DNA from: Planctomycetota bacterium
GTDB lineage: Bacteria > Planctomycetota > UBA1135 > GCA-002686595
Direction: 5' to 3'
Assembly: GCA_028278425.1 (NCBI GenBank)
Contig: JANQEJ010000212.1
Span: forward strand, 1-39,242
DNA length: 39,242 nucleotides
Below the pieces are notes generated by a model. It did not search any database and was not told the origin of the DNA. It was given only the letters and a program-made list of their open reading frames with translations. Positions 19,459-28,975 of this stretch are shown one piece after another (the first letter of the stretch is position 1; each line of letters begins with the position of its first letter). Both the position numbers and the translations under genes were made by a program.

Positions 19459-20633
19459 TGCGCCGCTTCTTCCGTTCGCGGGGTGTGCGCAAGCTCGTGC
19501 GCGACAGGCTTGCGATGGTTGCCCTCGGCGTGATCTCGATCTACCTCGCCCTCTTCTTCATGATGTGGTGCGGGTTCCTGGTCGAGAAGGAGGAGACCTT
19601 CGAGCGCGTCGGAGCCAACACGGAGGTCGGTTTCTTCGAGGAACCGACGATCGAGCAGCGGCTGCTCTACCTCGAGTTCTATCTCGACAACCTCTACTCG
19701 GCCGCCGACAGCCGAACGCCGGAGGCGTCGCTCGCGGCCATCGATCTCTACGGTCGGCTCCCGACGCTGACCGACCCCGACGCGGTGATCGAGCGCATCG
19801 ACCCGCTGTGGGAGGTCTACGACGAGCTCGTCGAGCTGTACGAGGACGACGCCTTCTCCGACGACCCGGAGTCGCTCCCGCGCTTGGAGGAGCTCGAGGC
19901 GGAAGCGGCGACGCTGTACACCGAACCGGAAGGGCTCATGGGCAGGCTCGCCCTTGCGCTCGGCACCGACCGGCAGGGTCGCTCGATATTCCTCCGCGCC
20001 CTCTACTCGATCAAGATCGCGGTCCAGATCGGCCTGGTCTGCGCCCTGATTTCCGTGGCGATCGGCACGATCCTCGGCGGCGCCGCGGCCTTCTTCGGCG
20101 GCGTCGTGGACCACGTGATCGTCTGGCTCTACTCGACGTTCTCCGCGATTCCGTACATCGTCCTCTTGATGGTGCTCGCGGCGATGTTCCTCGGCAGCGC
20201 CTTCGAGGGCACGCTGGTTCCGGTCTACACGGCGTTCTGCATGACCTTCTGGATCGCCCCCTGTCGCGTGATCCGGGGTGAGGTGATGAAGCTTCGGGAG
20301 CTCGAGTACGTGCAGGCGGCGACCGCCGTGGGTTTCGGGCGCGGGCGCATCCTGCTCAAGCACATCATCCCGAACACGACGCACCTGATGTTCATCAACT
20401 TCTCGCTGCTCTTCATCGGGGCGATCAAGGCGGAGGTGATCCTGAGCTTCCTCAACCTCGGCGTGAAGAACGAGCCGTCGTGGGGCGTGATGATCAAACA
20501 GGCGACGCAGGAGGTCATCAGCGGCTTCTTCTGGCAGATCGGCGCGGCGACCGTGTTCATGTTCGTCCTCGTGCTCGCCTTCAACGTCCTCTCCGACGCG
20601 CTCCAGGACGCGTTCGACCCGAAGCATGTCTGA
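19455..20633 (+). CDS. oppC: Set 3 peptide ABC permease, OppC type with an acidic loop insertion
   Basis: Permease of 392 residues. Helix 1 is at about 20-40 (MVALGVISIYLALFFMM). It is followed by an extracytoplasmic stretch of about 120 residues (45-165) that is strongly acidic and helix-forming (for example EVYDELVELYEDDAF, LPRLEELEAEAATLY). The standard OppC domain then begins at LGTDRQGRSIFLRALYS and continues with five helices, the EAA loop (YVQAATAVGFGRGRILLKHIIPN in outline) and the ending LSDALQDAFDPK. The two tandem ATG codons at 19455 and 19458 give a choice of start differing by one residue. It overlaps oppB by 4 and oppD by 8 bases. The loop insertion differs in sequence from that of set 2 and adds no extra helices. 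Confidence 0.92.
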   Translation: MMRRFFRSRGVRKLVRDRLAMVALGVISIYLALFFMMWCGFLVEKEETFERVGANTEVGFFEEPTIEQRLLYLEFYLDNLYSAADSRTPEASLAAIDLYGRLPTLTDPDAVIERIDPLWEVYDELVELYEDDAFSDDPESLPRLEELEAEAATLYTEPEGLMGRLALALGTDRQGRSIFLRALYSIKIAVQIGLVCALISVAIGTILGGAAAFFGGVVDHVIVWLYSTFSAIPYIVLLMVLAAMFLGSAFEGTLVPVYTAFCMTFWIAPCRVIRGEVMKLRELEYVQAATAVGFGRGRILLKHIIPNTTHLMFINFSLLFIGAIKAEVILSFLNLGVKNEPSWGVMIKQATQEVISGFFWQIGAATVFMFVLVLAFNVLSDALQDAFDPKHV

Positions 20634-21635
20634 GCGCGCGCCGATCCTCGAGGTCCGGAACCTGAGCACGTCGTTCAAGACGGACCAGGGCGTCGTCACC
20701 GCGGTGGACGACGTTTCCTTCGACCTCTACGCCGGCGAGACGCTCGGCATCGTGGGGGAGTCGGGCTGCGGCAAGACCGTGACGAGCAAGTCGATCATGC
20801 GACTGCTCCCCGACCACCTGACGATCTACGGTCCGGAGAGCCGCATCCTCTTCGATGACAAAAACCTGGCGCAGATCCCCGAGCGCGAGATGCGCGACGT
20901 CCGCGGCGCGCGCATCGCGATGATCTTCCAGGAGCCGATGACGTCGCTCAACCCGGTGTTCACCATCGGCTGGCAGCTGGACGAGGCGCTGAAGTACCAC
21001 ACCGACCTCGACCGCGCCGGACGGCGCGAGAAGTCGATCGAGATGCTCCGCCTGGTCGAGATCCCGAACCCCGAAAAGCGCATCTCCGAGTACCCGCACC
21101 AGCTCTCCGGCGGCATGCGTCAGCGCGTGATGATCGCGATGGCGCTCTCGTGCGAGCCCGACGTCCTGATCGCGGACGAGCCGACGACCGCTCTCGACGT
21201 GACGATCCAGGCGCAGATCCTGCAGCTCATGGGGGAGCTCAAGACGCGGCTCGACACGGCGATCATGCTGATCACGCACGACCTGGGCGTCGTGGCCCAG
21301 GTGTGCGACCGCGTGCTCGTCATGTACGCCGGCCGCGTGATCGAGGAGGGCACGATCCGCGACATCTTCCACCGCCCGCGGCATCCCTATACCCGCGCGC
21401 TGCTCGACTCGATCCCGAAGAGCGGCAAGCGCGAGCACGGAAAGCCCCTGCCGACGATCCCGGGCATCGTCCCGAGCCTCTTCGAGCTCCCGCCGGGGTG
21501 CCGCTTCCAGGAGCGCTGCGCGCTCAAGGAAGAGCGCTGCGTCGACGAGGAGCCGCGGCTCGAGGACCACGAGGGCTGGCAGGTGCGGTGTCACTTCCCG
21601 CTTGAGATCGGCGAGGTCGCCGAAGAGGTGCGCTG

Positions 21636-21636
<1 letters not shown>
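20626..21636 (+). CDS. oppD: Set 3 peptide ABC transporter ATPase, OppD/DppD type
   Basis: ATPase of 336 residues: Walker [10 protein letters not shown], then [13 protein letters not shown] in place of the GLIPSPP of sets 1 and 2, Q-loop [11 protein letters not shown], signature [15 protein letters not shown], Walker B VLIADEP with [12 protein letters not shown]-loop LITHDLGVV, and the C-terminal [11 protein letters not shown]ys motif. It overlaps oppC by 8 bases and shares one base with the start of oppF. All catalytic residues are in place. The LLP variation after Walker A is common in OppD of some lineages and supports set 3 as an independently evolved transporter rather than a copy of its neighbours. 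Confidence 0.93.
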
Positions 21637-22598
<962 letters not shown>

Positions 22599-22652
22599 GG
22601 CGCGGGTACGAGTGCGTATCCGGCGCGACGCCGAACCTGGTAGGCTTTCCCC

Positions 22653-25421
22653 GTGACCTTGCTCGACGCTTCCACGAGGGAAGCCGCTCGCCTTGACCCC
22701 GGCTTCGCCCGCGCCCGGATCGAGTCCTTCCTGCCCGATCCGGAGCAACGAACGGCCGTGCTCGGGTTGCTCGCGGACCTGATCGTACGCGGGCACCGGC
22801 ACGGGGAGCGCCGCTGGTCCGTGTCGTTGCACGACCGCCTCGTGCGCTTCAACGTCGGCTCCGCGATGGTGGTGGACCTGCAGAAGGGCGCGCGCGCCCG
22901 GCTGTACCTCGACCGGAGCAAGCTCGCGCCGCCCGTCCTCGAGGAGCTCGCCGCAGCGGGCGAGGACGCGGGCGTCTTTCGGCACGCCGCGCTGCGGGAG
23001 TGCGTCGGCTTCGTCGTGCCGGTCGGCGCCCTGGCGCCGCTGATCGACGACGTTCGCGAGGCGGCGCTTTCGTTCGTCGACCTGGCGGCGACGACGGCGC
23101 GACGGACGCCGTACGCCGCCGCGCACTCGCCCGGGGTCGTGGCGTTTCTGCGGGAGGAGCTCGGACGGGAGCTCCCCGACGCCGGGCATCCGAGCGCGCC
23201 GGCGAACCGCTTCACGTGGCGGCCGATCTACCGCGAGCTGGCCGAGCGCATCCTCGACTACGAGGAACGGCAGGACGAGCTGATCGAGATCCTCGACAAG
23301 GCGCGGGCCAAGGGCCTCAAGGTTATCAGCGTCGTCGACAAGGAGGACGGCAGGGAGTTCCCGCTGGCGGAGATCGATCCCTTCACCTTCCTGGCCAGCT
23401 TCAATCGCAGTGGGCACGAAGGGCGCGTCGCCGTGCTCCGCGAGCTCAAGGAGGTCTTCGACCTCAAGAGCGAGTTGCCGGAGGACCTCGACGGAGTTCC
23501 GACGGTCAACGCGGTGGCGTCCTGGTTCGTCGCGTTCGTTCGCAAGCGCAAGAAAGAGGACGTACCGACGCTGTGGAGCCTCGCCCGCGCCGCGGTCGAG
23601 CAGGGACGCGACGGCGTGGACGCGGAGCTCTTCAAGCGCGCCCTCGCCGTTCAGGCGGTCGGGATCGCGAAGCTCACGATGGGGCTCTTCTGGCTCGATC
23701 CGGACGCGTTCCTCGCCGTCGACGACCACACGATCGACTACGTCCGGCGCGCCGGCGTGGCCGGCAACAAGCCCGCGACCTGGGGTGAGTATCGCCGCTG
23801 GTTGGACGCGGTCGAGGAGCGCTTCGACGTGAGCTTCGCGGAGATCTCCCGTCACGCCTGGGACGTCGAGACCGTCCCGAATCCGAAGAAGCCGTCCATC
23901 GACGAGCCCTCGCGAACCTTCGCGGGCCTCCTCGAGGCGATCGCCTCGAACGGTCTCCACTTTCCACCGGACGTGGTCGCGGCCTACCTGCTCGCCCTGC
24001 AGACGAAGCGCTTCGTGATCCTCACCGGCATCTCGGGAACGGGAAAGACCAGGCTGGCGCAGGAGGTGGCCCGGTTCTTCCAGCCGCGCCTCGCGCACCC
24101 CGTCGGGCCGGAGCCGGACGACGAGTACGTCCAGAGGGTGACGCCCGCGGTGCTGCGCTACCGCCGCTTCGCCCTGAAGGCGGCCTTCCAGAACGCCGAG
24201 CCGGAGGTGGTGAGCCGAGCCCGCGAGACGCGCGAGATCCGGGTGAAGACCCCCGTGGGCGAACAGCTCTGCACGGTCAGCTTTCACCCGCAGACGTGGA
24301 GGCCGTTCGTGCTGTTGAAGGGAGGCGCGCGCGAGTGGTTCGTCTCGTCCTTCGACGTGGGGGACCGCTACCGGCTCTCCGTCGCGGACGGGGCGCTCGG
24401 GATCGCCCCCCTGTCGGGGCACGAACCGGTGGGACCGACGCGGCGGACCTACGAGGTGGTCGCGGTGCGTCCCGACTGGACCGACAACCGCGGACTGCTC
24501 GGCTTCAGGAACCCGATCACGGGTGACTATCACGCCACACCGTTCCTGCGGCTGCTCCTGCGCGCCGCCGAGGACGAGGAGCGCGCGCGCCGGGAGGGGA
24601 AGCCGCCGCCGCCGTACTTCGCCGTCCTCGACGAGATGAACCTGGCGCGCGTCGAGCACTACTTCTCCGACTTCCTGTCCTGCCTCGAGTCCGGCGAGAA
24701 CCTGCACCTGCACGACGACCCGGCGCTCGAGGAGGGCGGCGAGGACGAGCTGGCGGTTCCGATGGAGCTGGCCGTGCCGGACAACGTCTTCTTCACCGGC
24801 ACGGTGAACGTCGACGAGACCACCTACCTGTTCAGCCCGAAGGTGCTCGACCGCGCGTTCACGCTCGAGTTCAACGACGTCGACCTCGAGCGCATGGGCG
24901 TCGGCGCCGCGCGGGCGTCCGCGGGGGGGCTCTACCTTCGCGGCTTCCCGGGGGAGCTCGTCCTCGAGAGCAAGCCCGGCACGGCGGACTGGACGCGGCT
25001 CGCCGAGCTGGGCCAGGACGGGATCCGCCCGCTCCTTCTCGAGCTCCACGCGCTCCTGGAGAACGACAACCGGCACTTCGGCTACCGCGTGGCGACAGAG
25101 ATCGCCCGCTTCGTCGGACTCGCCGCGGAGCAGGCGTCGAACGATCCCGCGGTGCTCGCCGCGGCCGTCGACGTTGCGGTTCACGCGAAGGTCCTGCCCA
25201 AGCTCCACGGTACGCAGCAGGAGCTGGAGTCGGTGCTGCGCGACCTCTTCAAGCTCTGCGTGGGGGGCGCCGGCCCGCACGGCTTCGACGAGTGGAAGCA
25301 GGCGAACGGCAACCTCGTCACCGAGGGCGGAACGGTTCCGGTCCTGCCGCGAACCGCGCGCAAGCTCTGGCGCATGAGCCGCCGCCTGCGCGCGCAGGGC
25401 TTCGCCTCGTTCATCGAGTAG
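22653..25421 (+). CDS. McrB-like AAA+ NTPase of a McrBC-type restriction module
   Basis: Protein of 922 residues. An N-terminal region of about 160 residues is not recognised. It is followed by a module (about 185-410) with IDPFTFLASFNR, TLWSLARAA and KLTMGLFWLDPDAFLAVD, a pattern seen upstream of the motor in many McrB-type proteins. The AAA+ motor has Walker A GISGTGKT (459-466), Walker B VLDEMN (Asp660, Glu661), sensor 1 TVN (717-719) and an arginine-finger candidate Arg734 in LDRAF; the DEMN and TVNVDET forms are typical of the McrB/dynein-related group. About 110 residues are inserted between Walker A and B. In known McrBC systems this subunit hydrolyses GTP and moves DNA for the nuclease partner; nucleotide preference here is not known. 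Start is GTG at 22653. The nuclease gene follows after 4 bases. Confidence 0.85.
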   Translation: MTLLDASTREAARLDPGFARARIESFLPDPEQRTAVLGLLADLIVRGHRHGERRWSVSLHDRLVRFNVGSAMVVDLQKGARARLYLDRSKLAPPVLEELAAAGEDAGVFRHAALRECVGFVVPVGALAPLIDDVREAALSFVDLAATTARRTPYAAAHSPGVVAFLREELGRELPDAGHPSAPANRFTWRPIYRELAERILDYEERQDELIEILDKARAKGLKVISVVDKEDGREFPLAEIDPFTFLASFNRSGHEGRVAVLRELKEVFDLKSELPEDLDGVPTVNAVASWFVAFVRKRKKEDVPTLWSLARAAVEQGRDGVDAELFKRALAVQAVGIAKLTMGLFWLDPDAFLAVDDHTIDYVRRAGVAGNKPATWGEYRRWLDAVEERFDVSFAEISRHAWDVETVPNPKKPSIDEPSRTFAGLLEAIASNGLHFPPDVVAAYLLALQTKRFVILTGISGTGKTRLAQEVARFFQPRLAHPVGPEPDDEYVQRVTPAVLRYRRFALKAAFQNAEPEVVSRARETREIRVKTPVGEQLCTVSFHPQTWRPFVLLKGGAREWFVSSFDVGDRYRLSVADGALGIAPLSGHEPVGPTRRTYEVVAVRPDWTDNRGLLGFRNPITGDYHATPFLRLLLRAAEDEERARREGKPPPPYFAVLDEMNLARVEHYFSDFLSCLESGENLHLHDDPALEEGGEDELAVPMELAVPDNVFFTGTVNVDETTYLFSPKVLDRAFTLEFNDVDLERMGVGAARASAGGLYLRGFPGELVLESKPGTADWTRLAELGQDGIRPLLLELHALLENDNRHFGYRVATEIARFVGLAAEQASNDPAVLAAAVDVAVHAKVLPKLHGTQQELESVLRDLFKLCVGGAGPHGFDEWKQANGNLVTEGGTVPVLPRTARKLWRMSRRLRAQGFASFIE

Positions 25422-25425
25422 GCCC

Positions 25426-26967
25426 GTGGTCCTGATTCGAGCGCAGCGCGACGGCGGCCTGCCCCCGGTCGAGGACGATCGTCTCGTCCTGCAAGCGGAG
25501 ACGCCGTGGGTCGTCGAGGGGACGGCGCTCGAGGTGGACGCCGTCGCGCGGACGCTGCCGCCCAGGGTGGCCGCGCGCGTCGGGCCGGCCGTCCTGCTGA
25601 CGTTCGGCAATTGCGTGGGCCGCTTCGAGATCCCGGGGCTCGGCGTCGTCGACGTCCGGTCCGGCAAGTGGGACGAGGGCCACTTCGAGGCGATGCTCGC
25701 CGACGTCTGCGCGAAGGTCGCGGGCTTGCCGTTCAGGGCGGGTTCGGGCGCCGCGCTGCCCTACGACCGGAGCTTCGCGGACCTCGAGCCGCCGCTCTAT
25801 CACTCCTTCGTCTACCTGCGGCACGCCCTGTCGGACCGCGCGCCGCTCGGGCACCGGTTGCTGCACGCGCTCGAGGCGATCCTGCGGAATCCGCACCGCC
25901 GCTTCGAGCGCGCCCGCCGGCGCGTTCCGCTCGAGGCGGCGCGGAGGATCGACGAGCGGACCCTGATCGGAATGGTCGAGGCGCGCGGCGGGTGGGTCCG
26001 CGACGCCGCCGTTCCGCCGCGCCTGCCGGCGCTGGATGGCCGGTTGCCGCTCGAGCTGGACGTCCCGCGCGCGCGCGCGAGCGTCGACGTGCCCGAGAAC
26101 CGCTTCGTGCTCGCGTTCCTCGAGCAGTGCCTTGCGATCGTCGACCGGGTCTCCGCCAAGGCGCATTCGAGCTCGACGCCCTTCCACCTCAAGCTGCGCG
26201 CCGATTGCGAGCGCATGGCCCGCGCCCTGGCGCCGGCGCGAGCGCATCCCCTGTGGAGCGAGGTCGGCCGCCAGGATCGGTTTCCCGCGGCTTCGACCGT
26301 GCTCCAGCAGCGCCGCGGATACCGCGAGGTTCTGCGCCACTTCGTACGGCTGCGGATGAGCTCCCGGGTGCCGCTGACGAGCGACGGAGTGCGCGACCTG
26401 CTCGAGGCGAAGGACATCGCGCTCCTCTACGAGCTCTGGTGCTTCTTTCGGGTGGTGGACGCCGTGACCGAACGACTCGGGCCGCCGCGAAACGCCGACG
26501 GTCCCGTCGCCGGGGAGCTCGAGGTCTCCCTGCCCCACGACCTTCGCGTGTCCTGGGACGCGGGCGTCGAGGTCTTCTACAACCCGCGCTTCCACCGGAC
26601 CATGGCCGAGCCCCGGCGGTCCTACTCGCTTCCGCTGCGACCCGACGTGGGCCTTTGGATTCCGGAGGGCCCCCGTCGCGGCTTTCACGTCCTCGACGCG
26701 AAGTTCCGCCGCGACCTGAAGGAGGAATGGGCGGACGCGGCCGCGAGGGCGAAGCCGTCCGACGTGCACAAGATGCACGCGTACCGGGACGCCCTGCCGT
26801 CGGTGCGCTCGGCGTGGATCCTCTATCCCGGCGAGGTCTACCACCACTACCCGGCGTTCGGAGAGGGCCTCGACGGCGTGGGGGCCGTTCCGCTCCTGCC
26901 GGCGTGGGGGCCGTCGGACCACCTGCGGCGGGTCGTCGGGCGCCTGACGGCGCGAGGCGACGGCTGA
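25426..26967 (+). CDS. DUF2357/PDDEXK_7-type nuclease subunit, McrC-like partner
   Basis: Protein of 513 residues. The N-terminal half is a mixed alpha-beta region with no motif I can name. The C-terminal part has YELWCFF (Tyr335-Glu336 and Trp338-Cys339), the hallmark of the DUF2357 and PDDEXK_7 family, and a nuclease core: Asp407 in LRPDVGLWI, then Asp424-Ala-Lys426 in HVLDAKFRRD. This matches the D-(D/E)xK active site of the PD-(D/E)XK superfamily. The family usually occurs next to a McrB-type AAA+ protein and acts as the DNA-cutting subunit, often against modified DNA; target specificity cannot be read here. Start is GTG at 25426, 4 bases after the motor gene, so the two are co-translated. 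It converges with the HAD gene with only 7 bases between, leaving no room for a terminator. Confidence 0.82.
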   Translation: MVLIRAQRDGGLPPVEDDRLVLQAETPWVVEGTALEVDAVARTLPPRVAARVGPAVLLTFGNCVGRFEIPGLGVVDVRSGKWDEGHFEAMLADVCAKVAGLPFRAGSGAALPYDRSFADLEPPLYHSFVYLRHALSDRAPLGHRLLHALEAILRNPHRRFERARRRVPLEAARRIDERTLIGMVEARGGWVRDAAVPPRLPALDGRLPLELDVPRARASVDVPENRFVLAFLEQCLAIVDRVSAKAHSSSTPFHLKLRADCERMARALAPARAHPLWSEVGRQDRFPAASTVLQQRRGYREVLRHFVRLRMSSRVPLTSDGVRDLLEAKDIALLYELWCFFRVVDAVTERLGPPRNADGPVAGELEVSLPHDLRVSWDAGVEVFYNPRFHRTMAEPRRSYSLPLRPDVGLWIPEGPRRGFHVLDAKFRRDLKEEWADAAARAKPSDVHKMHAYRDALPSVRSAWILYPGEVYHHYPAFGEGLDGVGAVPLLPAWGPSDHLRRVVGRLTARGDG

Positions 26968-26974
26968 GCTCGTT

Positions 26975-27694
26975 CTAGGCGCCCACCCCGTACCGCTCGC
27001 GCAGAATCGCCGTCAGCTCCTCGAACGAGTCGATCACGTGATCCGGCTCGATGCCCGTCCCCTCGAGTCCGTGCTTCGCCGCGCGGCGCGCCCACACGGC
27101 GATCATGCCGAGCGACTGGGGCGGCGCGACGTCGTGCTCGGGGTTGTCGCCGACGTACATCACCTCGTGCGGCTCGAGCCCGAGGTCCTGCAGCGCCGCC
27201 TGGTAGAGCTTCGGGTTGGGTTTCGAGATCCCGATCTGGTCGGAGATGAACACCGCCTTCGGATCGAGGTAGGGGACGAGCCCGAGCCGCACCAGCTTCT
27301 CCGCCTGCTTGATCGTCCAGCCGTGTGTGATGATGCCCGTGCGAATCCCGGCGGCGACCAGGCCCTCGAGGAAGGGGTACACGTCGTCGAACGGCGCGAG
27401 CTCGCGGAACTTGGTGTCGTGGTATGCGGCCACGCCCGCGGCCACGATCAGCGCCTGGTTGCGCTCGTCCAGGCAGGCCGGCCGCAGCCGCTGGAGCAGC
27501 TTGTCGAAGTGGTGGTCGTAGTTGGAGGAGAACTCGGCGATCACCTCCTCGAGCTCGCGCCGCGCCTCGACCTCGGGCACGTCGAGGCCCGCTTCCACCA
27601 TCGCTCTCACGGCGTTGTCGCGCGCCTTGCCGGCGAAGTCCGTGGTGGAGAAGAGCGTGTCGTCGATGTCGAAGAGGACGGCCCGGAGAGCCAT
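26975..27694 (-). CDS. HAD superfamily (subfamily IA) hydrolase
   Basis: Predicted cytoplasmic phosphatase of 239 residues. The four HAD motifs are present: DIDDTLF with Asp9 (nucleophile) and Asp11, the Thr123 of IITHGW, Lys158 of GISKPNP, and GDNPEHD with Asp183 and Asp188. The helical cap lies between motifs I and II (about 20-95). The layout fits the TIGR02253-like branch of subfamily IA, which includes nucleotidases and other small-phosphate hydrolases; substrate is unknown. ATG at 27694. The SGNH-hydrolase gene lies 10 bases upstream on the same strand, so the two are likely co-transcribed. Confidence 0.85.
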   Translation of the reverse strand: MALRAVLFDIDDTLFSTTDFAGKARDNAVRAMVEAGLDVPEVEARRELEEVIAEFSSNYDHHFDKLLQRLRPACLDERNQALIVAAGVAAYHDTKFRELAPFDDVYPFLEGLVAAGIRTGIITHGWTIKQAEKLVRLGLVPYLDPKAVFISDQIGISKPNPKLYQAALQDLGLEPHEVMYVGDNPEHDVAPPQSLGMIAVWARRAAKHGLEGTGIEPDHVIDSFEELTAILRERYGVGA

Positions 27695-27704
27695 GGGACG
27701 AAGC

Positions 27705-28658
27705 CTAGCGGTCCGCCCGCCCCTCCGCCAAGACCGCAGCCAGCCGCCGTCCCACGCGGGCGTGGCCCTCCGCGTTCCAGTGGCCGTCCGCGAGGTAGCA
27801 GGGCGCCTCGCCCCGCGCGCCGAGCGTCTCGTCCAGGGGCACGACGTCGAAGCCGAGCGCGGCGAAGGCGGCGTAGAACGGGTCCGGCTCGAAGGGGAGC
27901 TCGACGACGGCGTCGCCGTGGTGGGCGAGGACCACCTCCACGCCCCGGGCCGCCAGCGGCGCGAGCTCGCGGCGGAGGAGCTCGGCGTAGACGTCGCGAC
28001 CCGCGAGCAGGGCTTCGACGTCCGGCTCCGGCGGCGCGGGCCGCAGGCGCTGGATCAGGAGCGCCGCGCAGTACGAGCGATCGCGCAGGATTTCCAGGGC
28101 TCCGACCGCGGGCGCGTGCTCCACGACGTCGCCTCCGTGGAGCTCGAACCGGGGCTTCGCACGACCCGCGTGTCGCGCGCGAGTGAGGTCGAGGAAATCG
28201 TTCACGAACGTGAGGAGGACCAGCGCGTCACCTTCACGGAGGTCCGCGAGCCACGGACGCGCGGCGACGATCTCCTGGTCCGTGCCGTAGCCCATGACGC
28301 CGAGGTTGACGACGGACGAGTCCGCGAAGTGCGCGTCGAAGCGCGCCTCGACGTCGACCCCTTCCCCGAACGCGAAGGAGTCGCCGAGGACGAGGACACG
28401 GCGCGCGTTGGGCCGCCAGCTCGAAGGCCCGCGGTAGCCCCGGTCGTCCGTCCGGACCTTCCACGGCTCACCGTCAGCGTTGAGCCGCACCAGATCGAGA
28501 TCGGGCAGCACCCGCCACCCGAGCGCCGCGTCGTGGGTGAAGAGCTTGCCGCGCTGCGCCACGTGATCGACGTAGAGCTGTGCGGAGACCTCGGCGAGGA
28601 GCAGGGGGAGCGCGACCCCGCAAGCGAGCGCAGCGACGAGCTTCTTGCCCCAGGGCAT
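27705..28658 (-). CDS. Membrane-anchored SGNH/GDSL-type hydrolase
   Basis: Protein of 317 residues. A hydrophobic N-terminus (about 6-27) acts as signal or anchor, placing the rest outside the cytoplasm. The SGNH blocks are visible: block I VLVLGDSFAFG with Ser94, block II NLGVMGYGTDQ with the glycine, block III FVNDFLD with the Asn, and block V DGHWNAEGH with Asp291 and His293. These residues support esterase or acetyl-hydrolase chemistry, such as on cell-wall or surface polysaccharide. The DGHWN form resembles AlgX/AlgJ-like acyl-handling proteins, but no polysaccharide genes are nearby. Its start lies about 40 bases from the left ACGGAG repeat, so its promoter must overlap or cross that repeat. 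Confidence 0.8.
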   Translation of the reverse strand: MPWGKKLVAALACGVALPLLLAEVSAQLYVDHVAQRGKLFTHDAALGWRVLPDLDLVRLNADGEPWKVRTDDRGYRGPSSWRPNARRVLVLGDSFAFGEGVDVEARFDAHFADSSVVNLGVMGYGTDQEIVAARPWLADLREGDALVLLTFVNDFLDLTRARHAGRAKPRFELHGGDVVEHAPAVGALEILRDRSYCAALLIQRLRPAPPEPDVEALLAGRDVYAELLRRELAPLAARGVEVVLAHHGDAVVELPFEPDPFYAAFAALGFDVVPLDETLGARGEAPCYLADGHWNAEGHARVGRRLAAVLAEGRADR

Positions 28659-28700
28659 GAGCCCCCTAATCGGTGGGGCAGGTGAAACTCTTGAGGGAGG

Positions 28701-28906
28701 GCGCGGAGAGGAACGGAGGCCACGGAGCCCGGAGGTTTAACACGGAGAAGGAACGGAGTTATCGGAGAGCACGGAGATCGGAATTTGCGGAGAACGTCTC
28801 CGCGGGGTGTCCGATCCTGACCGTTCCACGCTCACTCCGGAATGACCACGCCGTGACGTTGGAACGGTCAGAGACGGACAACACGCGGAGAGAGGTAGAA
28901 CCAGAA
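28701..28906 (+). repeat. Left copy of a ~210-bp ACGGAG-rich inverted repeat flanking the IS
   Basis: The outer 104 bases (28701-28804) carry repeated CGGAG units at a spacing of 7-13 bases (CGCGGAGA, AACGGAG, CACGGAG, CCCGGAG, CACGGAGA and so on). They match the reverse complement of 30336-30436 at roughly 85-90% by eye. The inner part has a perfect 12-bp internal inverted repeat, CTGACCGTTCCA (28817-28828) with TGGAACGGTCAG (28860-28871). It also has a 19-base sequence starting GACGGACAAC (28873-28891) that recurs identically, in direct orientation, at 30325-30343. Together with the upstream 28659-28700 stretch this covers the gene-free gap. Short open frames across it are artefacts of the repeat. 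Confidence 0.85.
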
Positions 28907-28919
28907 GGTGTGTAAACGA
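28907..28919 (+). repeat. Left terminal inverted repeat of the IS
   Basis: GGTGTGTAAACGA, matching the right end in 12 of 13 positions (single difference at base 7). The transposase ATG lies 57 bases further in. Confidence 0.8.
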
Positions 28920-28975
28920 AATCGGGCGGTGTAGCGTCCGGGGAAATACCACGAACCCCCAACACCACACCACCC

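Noticed and set aside
22621..22633. Rho-independent terminator after set 3 oppF
   Set aside because: There is a perfect 5-bp stem with a 3-base loop but no T-run after it, and the stem is too short to call.
28701..28806. Possible CRISPR array from the regularly spaced CGGAG units
   Set aside because: The units are 5-8 bases with variable spacing of 7-13 bases, there are no spacers of constant length, and no cas genes are present.
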